Source: Pseudomonas laurylsulfatiphila (lineage in GTDB: Bacteria > Pseudomonadota > Gammaproteobacteria > Pseudomonadales > Pseudomonadaceae). Taken from it: a DNA stretch of 64,000 nucleotides. This document shows positions 60,213 to 64,000 of the stretch, piece by piece. A program made the position numbers and the translations under genes. The notes beneath the pieces were generated by a model. It was not told where the DNA came from. It did not search any database and saw only the letters and a program-made list of their open reading frames with translations. Location of the stretch: positions 124,001 to 188,000 of the forward strand of contig NZ_NIRS01000010.1 of NCBI RefSeq assembly GCF_002934665.1, written 5' to 3'. Position 1 is the stretch's first letter. Each line of letters starts with the position of its first letter.

Positions 60213-61639
60213 TCTTTGGCCGCCAGTTCAGTGCCCGGAATGGTCAGGTGCTGACCGATCTTGAGCTCATCGCTCGACAGGTTGTTGGCACTGCGCAGGG
60301 TCGCGGGCGACACCTGATAACGCACGGCGATCATCGCCAGGGTCTCGCCCGGGTTGACGCGGTGGTCACGTGGCCCCTGCACGATCTTGCCGGAGTCGCG
60401 CAGCCAGGCAATGTAAGTGCCCGGCGGCGGGTTCTGCTGGAAGAACTGGCGCACGCCGCTGCTGATCGAACGCGCCAGTGCCTGCTGGTGGTTCGATGCC
60501 GCGAGTTTCGAGGCTTCGTTGGCGTTGGAGATGAACCCGGTTTCCACCAGGATCGACGGAATATCCGGCGACTTCAGCACCATGAACCCGGCCTGTTCGA
60601 CCCGCTGCTTGTGCAGAGGCGTGACCCGGCCAATGTTGCTCAGCACCTTCTGGCCAACGTTCAGGCTGGACGTCAGGGATGCCGTCATCGACAGGTCGAG
60701 CAGCACGCCGGCGAGCATGCGGTCCTTGTCATCGAGGCTGACGTTGCCGGCCCCCCCGATCAGGTCGGAACGGTTTTCGCTGTCAGCCAGCCAGCGGGCC
60801 GTCTCCGAGGTCGCGCCGCGATCGGACAGGGCAAATACCGAGGCACCGAAAGCGGCGGCAGAAGGCGCTGCGTCGGCGTGGATCGAGACGAACAGGTCGG
60901 CGCCTTTCTTGCGGGCAATTTCGGTACGGCCGCGCAACGGAATGAAATAATCGCCGGTACGGGTCAGTTCGGCGCGGAAACCTTTCATGCCGCTGATCTG
61001 GCGTTGCAATTCGCGGGCGATCTGCAACACCACGTCTTTCTCACGCTGGCCGCGAGAACCCGATGCACCCGGGTCTTCACCACCGTGTCCGGCGTCGATC
61101 ACCACAATGATGTCGCGCTTGCCGGGCGGGGCCGGCGGCAGCTTGATTGCAGGCTCCACAGGCGTGACTGGCACGGCGGGCATCGTGGCGACCGACGGTG
61201 TCGGCGCTGGAGGAGGCGCTGCATCCGCGGCGTTATCGAACAGATCGACTACCAAGCGGTTGCCGTACTGGGCGTTCGGCGCCAGGGAGAAGCTTTTTGG
61301 TGTCACCGCCTTTTTCAGGTCGATGACCACCCGCAGGTCGGTCGGCGTGCGTTGAGCCGAGCGCATGGCGGTAATCGGGGTGTTCGACGTGTTGACGTTG
61401 AGTGGCGCACCGAGGGTCGCACCATTGATGTCGATGACCAGGCGATCCGGCGCGGTCAGGGTAAAGACGCTGTGTTGCACCGGGCCGGTCAGGTCAAACA
61501 CCAGACGTGTGTTGTCCGGTGCCCGCCACAGACGAACACTGTTGACCTTCGAATCGGCCACAGCGTCGACGGTCACCGCCAGAAACAACACCCCTACGGC
61601 AGCAACCAACGCGCGAAAGCGCATACCTAACCCCATCAT
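60209..61639 (-). CDS. amiB: N-acetylmuramoyl-L-alanine amidase AmiB
   Basis: A 476-residue periplasmic amidase that cleaves peptide stems from septal peptidoglycan. A signal peptide (about 1-28) is followed by an AMIN domain (about 33-130, NTRLVFDLTGPVQHSVF), a Pro-rich linker, an Amidase_3 domain with IDAGHGGEDPGA, HADA and ILVETGFISN zinc/catalytic motifs, and a C-terminal LysM (HRVNPGETLAMIAVRYQV). The ATG at 61639 directly follows the tsaE stop; 61636 or 61624 are possible starts. Activation by EnvC/NlpD-type partners is expected. Confidence 0.95.
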   Translation of the reverse strand: MMGLGMRFRALVAAVGVLFLAVTVDAVADSKVNSVRLWRAPDNTRLVFDLTGPVQHSVFTLTAPDRLVIDINGATLGAPLNVNTSNTPITAMRSAQRTPTDLRVVIDLKKAVTPKSFSLAPNAQYGNRLVVDLFDNAADAAPPPAPTPSVATMPAVPVTPVEPAIKLPPAPPGKRDIIVVIDAGHGGEDPGASGSRGQREKDVVLQIARELQRQISGMKGFRAELTRTGDYFIPLRGRTEIARKKGADLFVSIHADAAPSAAAFGASVFALSDRGATSETARWLADSENRSDLIGGAGNVSLDDKDRMLAGVLLDLSMTASLTSSLNVGQKVLSNIGRVTPLHKQRVEQAGFMVLKSPDIPSILVETGFISNANEASKLAASNHQQALARSISSGVRQFFQQNPPPGTYIAWLRDSGKIVQGPRDHRVNPGETLAMIAVRYQVSPATLRSANNLSSDELKIGQHLTIPGTELAAKE

Positions 61640-62110
61640 TTATTTGGATTCCAATGCCAAAGCGGCACACCAGGCCTCGCCACGCGAGCCCTGGGATAAA
61701 ATTTTCAGCGAACGCCCGCTGTCTTGCGGGCTAATGGTAATGGTCAGGTCCGGCTTTGGCAAAAAGCCTGCACCTTTGTCGGGCCACTCGATCAGACACA
61801 GGGCATCGTCTTCGAAATAGTCGCGGATACCGAGGAACTCCAGCTCTTCCGGATCGACCAGACGGTACAAATCGAAATGGAAGGCGCGAATGTCGCCAAT
61901 CTCGTAGGGTTCAACCAGGGTGAAGGTCGGACTTTTTACCGCCCCGACATGCCCCAGGCCGCGGATGATGCCTCGGGACAACGTGGTTTTGCCCATCCCC
62001 AGGTTGCCCTCGAGGAAGATCAGGCCATGGCCTTGGGTGATTCGGGCAATGCGTGCGCCAAAGTCGCTCATGGCCTGCTCATCGGCCAGGTACAGGGTTA
62101 CTTCAGACAC
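61640..62110 (-). CDS. tsaE: tRNA threonylcarbamoyladenosine synthesis ATPase TsaE
   Basis: A 156-residue P-loop protein with GNLGMGKT at 35-42 and the family segments SPTFTLVEPYE and FHFDLYRLVDPEELEFLGIRDYF. With TsaB and TsaD it makes the t6A37 modification of ANN-decoding tRNAs. The start overlaps the nnr 3' end by 13 nt. Confidence 0.96.
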   Translation of the reverse strand: MSEVTLYLADEQAMSDFGARIARITQGHGLIFLEGNLGMGKTTLSRGIIRGLGHVGAVKSPTFTLVEPYEIGDIRAFHFDLYRLVDPEELEFLGIRDYFEDDALCLIEWPDKGAGFLPKPDLTITISPQDSGRSLKILSQGSRGEAWCAALALESK

Positions 62111-63597
62111 GGTGCTTGCTCCTCCAACAACTGACGAATGGCTGGAATCAGATCACTGGCCGCCAGCCCACGGCCGAATTTTCCTTGTTGCTCGCCGGCA
62201 TTGGCGTGCAGCCAGACCGCCAGGCAGGCCGCGTCGAAGGGTTCCATGCCCTGGGCCAGCAATGCGCCGAGCAAACCGGCCAGAACATCGCCTAAACCGG
62301 CAGTAGCCATCGCCGGGTGGCCCTGATGACAGACGGCCAGCCGCCCGTCGGGACAGGCAATCAGGCTCCCGGCCCCCTTGAGCACCACGACCGCCGAATA
62401 TTTCTTGCTCAATGCATGGGCCGCTGCCGGTCGGTCGGCTTGAACCTGCGCCGTACTCATTCCGAGCAAACGCGCCGCTTCGCCCGGATGCGGAGTGATC
62501 ACGCAATCCCTGGGCAAACTCACACGCTCCTCGGCCAGCAGGTTCAGCGCATCGGCGTCCCAGACTTGCGGCAACGCTGCGTTAGCAGCGGCAGACAACA
62601 AGCTGCGCCCCCAACCCGCTTGCCCCAGCCCCGGACCGACCACCAGCACGGAAACCTTTTGCAGCAAATTCATCAGCTGATTGGCCGAGGAAGTGCCCAG
62701 CACCATCGCCTCGGGGATCCGCGCCAGTGCGGCCGCGACATGTTCGCTGCGGGTCGCCACCGACACCATGCCCGCCCCGCTGCGTAGCGCACTTTGCGCG
62801 CTCAGCAGAATCGCACCACCCAACCCGCGGTCGCCGCCAATCAGCAACACATGGCCAAATCTGCCTTTGTGGGAAGCCGGTGCCCGCGCCGCTGGACGCG
62901 GCAGGTTAGCCGCAGTCAGGCGACGGGCGGTGAAAGCAGCGCCTTCCATCAACTGTGGGTCTGCGTGCAAGTCGTTGAACAGCAGTTCGCCGACCACATC
63001 AGCCGCCTCCCCGGTGAACAATCCCAATTTCAAGCCGATGAAGGTCACTGTCAGGTCGGCCTGCACCGCCACGCCGAGGATACGACCGGTATCGGCGCAC
63101 AGCCCTGAAGGAATATCCACCGCCGCGACCGGCAACCCGCTCATATTGATCGCGGTGATGGCGCTGGCATACGGCTCACGCACCTCGCCGCTCAGCCCGG
63201 TGCCAAGCAAAGCATCCAGGACGATGCCGCGCAATCCGGATTGTGCGGTCCAGGGCTCGATGAGCACTTTTTCAGACACCGCCTCGGCATGTGCCAAGGC
63301 CGCGTCACCCTGCAGGCGCTGCGGATCTCCCACCGCCAATACCCGGACAGACCAGCCTGCGCGCAAGGCCAACACGGCCACCAGATACCCGTCCCCGGCG
63401 TTGTTGCCATGGCCGGTGAGTACACTCAGTTCATTCGCTGTCGGCCATTGCCGCACCAGCGCGCGCCACGTCGCCCGCGCCGCGCGCTGCATCAATTCGA
63501 AGCCCGGTGTGCCGGCGGCGATCAGGCTCGCGTCGAGTGCTCGCACTTGCGCGGCACTGTACAGCGCGTCGGGTAATTCATCTTTAGTGTGCGGCAT
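62098..63597 (-). CDS. nnr: Bifunctional NAD(P)H-hydrate epimerase/dehydratase
   Basis: A 499-residue repair enzyme that restores damaged NADHX and NADPHX. The N-terminal YjeF epimerase domain (about 1-215) has TGHGNNAGDGYLVA; the C-terminal ADP-dependent dehydratase domain (about 225-499) has ITPHPGEAARLLG and GLGDVLAGLLGALLAQG. The start at 63597 gives the usual length; the longer frame to 63837 crosses the divergent queG gene. First gene of the minus-strand nnr-tsaE-amiB-mutL-miaA-hfq-hflX run. Confidence 0.95.
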   Translation of the reverse strand: MPHTKDELPDALYSAAQVRALDASLIAAGTPGFELMQRAARATWRALVRQWPTANELSVLTGHGNNAGDGYLVAVLALRAGWSVRVLAVGDPQRLQGDAALAHAEAVSEKVLIEPWTAQSGLRGIVLDALLGTGLSGEVREPYASAITAINMSGLPVAAVDIPSGLCADTGRILGVAVQADLTVTFIGLKLGLFTGEAADVVGELLFNDLHADPQLMEGAAFTARRLTAANLPRPAARAPASHKGRFGHVLLIGGDRGLGGAILLSAQSALRSGAGMVSVATRSEHVAAALARIPEAMVLGTSSANQLMNLLQKVSVLVVGPGLGQAGWGRSLLSAAANAALPQVWDADALNLLAEERVSLPRDCVITPHPGEAARLLGMSTAQVQADRPAAAHALSKKYSAVVVLKGAGSLIACPDGRLAVCHQGHPAMATAGLGDVLAGLLGALLAQGMEPFDAACLAVWLHANAGEQQGKFGRGLAASDLIPAIRQLLEEQAPCLK

Positions 63598-63660
63598 GCG
63601 TCTTCGGGCTCCGATGTCTGGCAGAATTATACGCACCTCAGCTCCGGTTTCTCTCGCATC

Positions 63661-64000
63661 ATGCCCGCTATTACCACAGACCTGCCTGCCCTCGCCCAAT
63701 CCATCAAGGACTGGGGCCGCGAGCTGGGCTTTCAGCAAGTCGGCATCAGCGGCCTCGACTTGGGCGAGCACGAGCAACACCTGGAGCACTGGCTCGCCGC
63801 CGGCTACCACGGCGAGATGGACTACATGGGCGCCCATGGCAGCAAACGCTCACACCCGGAGGAGCTGGTGCCCGGCACTTTGCGCGTGGTTTCGCTGCGC
63901 ATGGACTACCTGGCGGGCGACACCCACATGGCGAAAATGCTCGCCCAACCGGAAAAAGCCTACGTCTCGCGTTATGCCCTGGGTCGCGATTACCACAAAT
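63661..64000 (+). CDS. queG: Epoxyqueuosine reductase, N-terminal part
   Basis: The first 113 residues of QueG, cut by the window end. The visible part has IKDWGRELGFQQVGISGLDLGEHEQHLEHWLAAGYHGEMDYM and the AYVSRYALGRDYHK segment, typical of the cobalamin-dependent QueG N-terminal region. It reduces epoxyqueuosine to queuosine in tRNA. It is divergent from nnr, as in many proteobacteria, across 63 bp. Confidence 0.95.
   Translation, partial: MPAITTDLPALAQSIKDWGRELGFQQVGISGLDLGEHEQHLEHWLAAGYHGEMDYMGAHGSKRSHPEELVPGTLRVVSLRMDYLAGDTHMAKMLAQPEKAYVSRYALGRDYHK

Overview
The window is chromosomal DNA from a Pseudomonas, most likely of the P. fluorescens group. Evidence: the gene order around nnr-tsaE-amiB-mutL-miaA-hfq-hflX-hflKC, hisZ-purA and rnr-rlmB-rpsF-rpsR-DUF2232-rplI-dnaB; a desT gene next to ureEFG; an azurin gene; an amaA/amaB L-pipecolate catabolic pair; a high G+C coding style; and many short palindromic REP doublets (REPINs) in the intergenic gaps. 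I found no insertion sequence, prophage, CRISPR array or rRNA operon, and no clearly broken gene. Two genes are cut by the window edges: an EamA transporter at the left and queG at the right.

Layout. 1-5.8 kb: tail of an EamA transporter, a leaderless family-I lipase, a small multidrug transporter plus azoreductase pair divergent from a LysR regulator, and an AsmA-family gene. 5.8-6.8 kb: a small secreted protein whose mature part is built of 14-residue repeats. 6.9-10.2 kb: DesT regulator, then ureE-ureF-ureG-hupE behind a good sigma54 promoter motif. 10.4-13.5 kb: AGE-family epimerase, CDF-type transporter, YdfG-like dehydrogenase. 13.5-14.3 kb: a gene-poor stretch with three perfect DnaA boxes in one orientation, a REPIN and a terminator. 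14.3-19.5 kb: livKHMGF branched-chain amino acid transporter with a sigma54 promoter and an NtrC-like site upstream of livK. 19.8-23.8 kb: amaA, amaB and a divergent LysR gene (lysine/pipecolate catabolism). 24-28 kb: pncB-nadE (NAD salvage), azurin, a LOG-family gene and a small charged protein. 28.1-34.9 kb: a three-gene cluster of two transglutaminase-like proteins and an ATP-grasp/alpha-E fusion, a conserved but functionally unresolved system. 35.2-37.6 kb: YgiQ radical SAM protein. 37.8-45.1 kb: dnaB and the rpsF-rpsR-rplI ribosomal operon, rlmB and rnr. 45.2-50.5 kb: two tRNA-Leu(CAG) genes, an iron ABC transporter binding protein/permease pair and a chemoreceptor. 50.7-64 kb: purA, hisZ, hflC, hflK, hflX, hfq, miaA, mutL, amiB, tsaE and nnr on the minus strand, with queG divergent at the right edge.

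Most of the window is core genome with tight operons: several pairs overlap by 1 or 4 nt, implying translational coupling. Nitrogen supply looks like a shared theme of the ure and liv operons, which both carry -24/-12 sigma54 motifs. The parts least explained by known biology are the repeat protein at 6.2 kb, the DnaA-box stretch at 13.6-14.1 kb, and the transglutaminase/ATP-grasp cluster.
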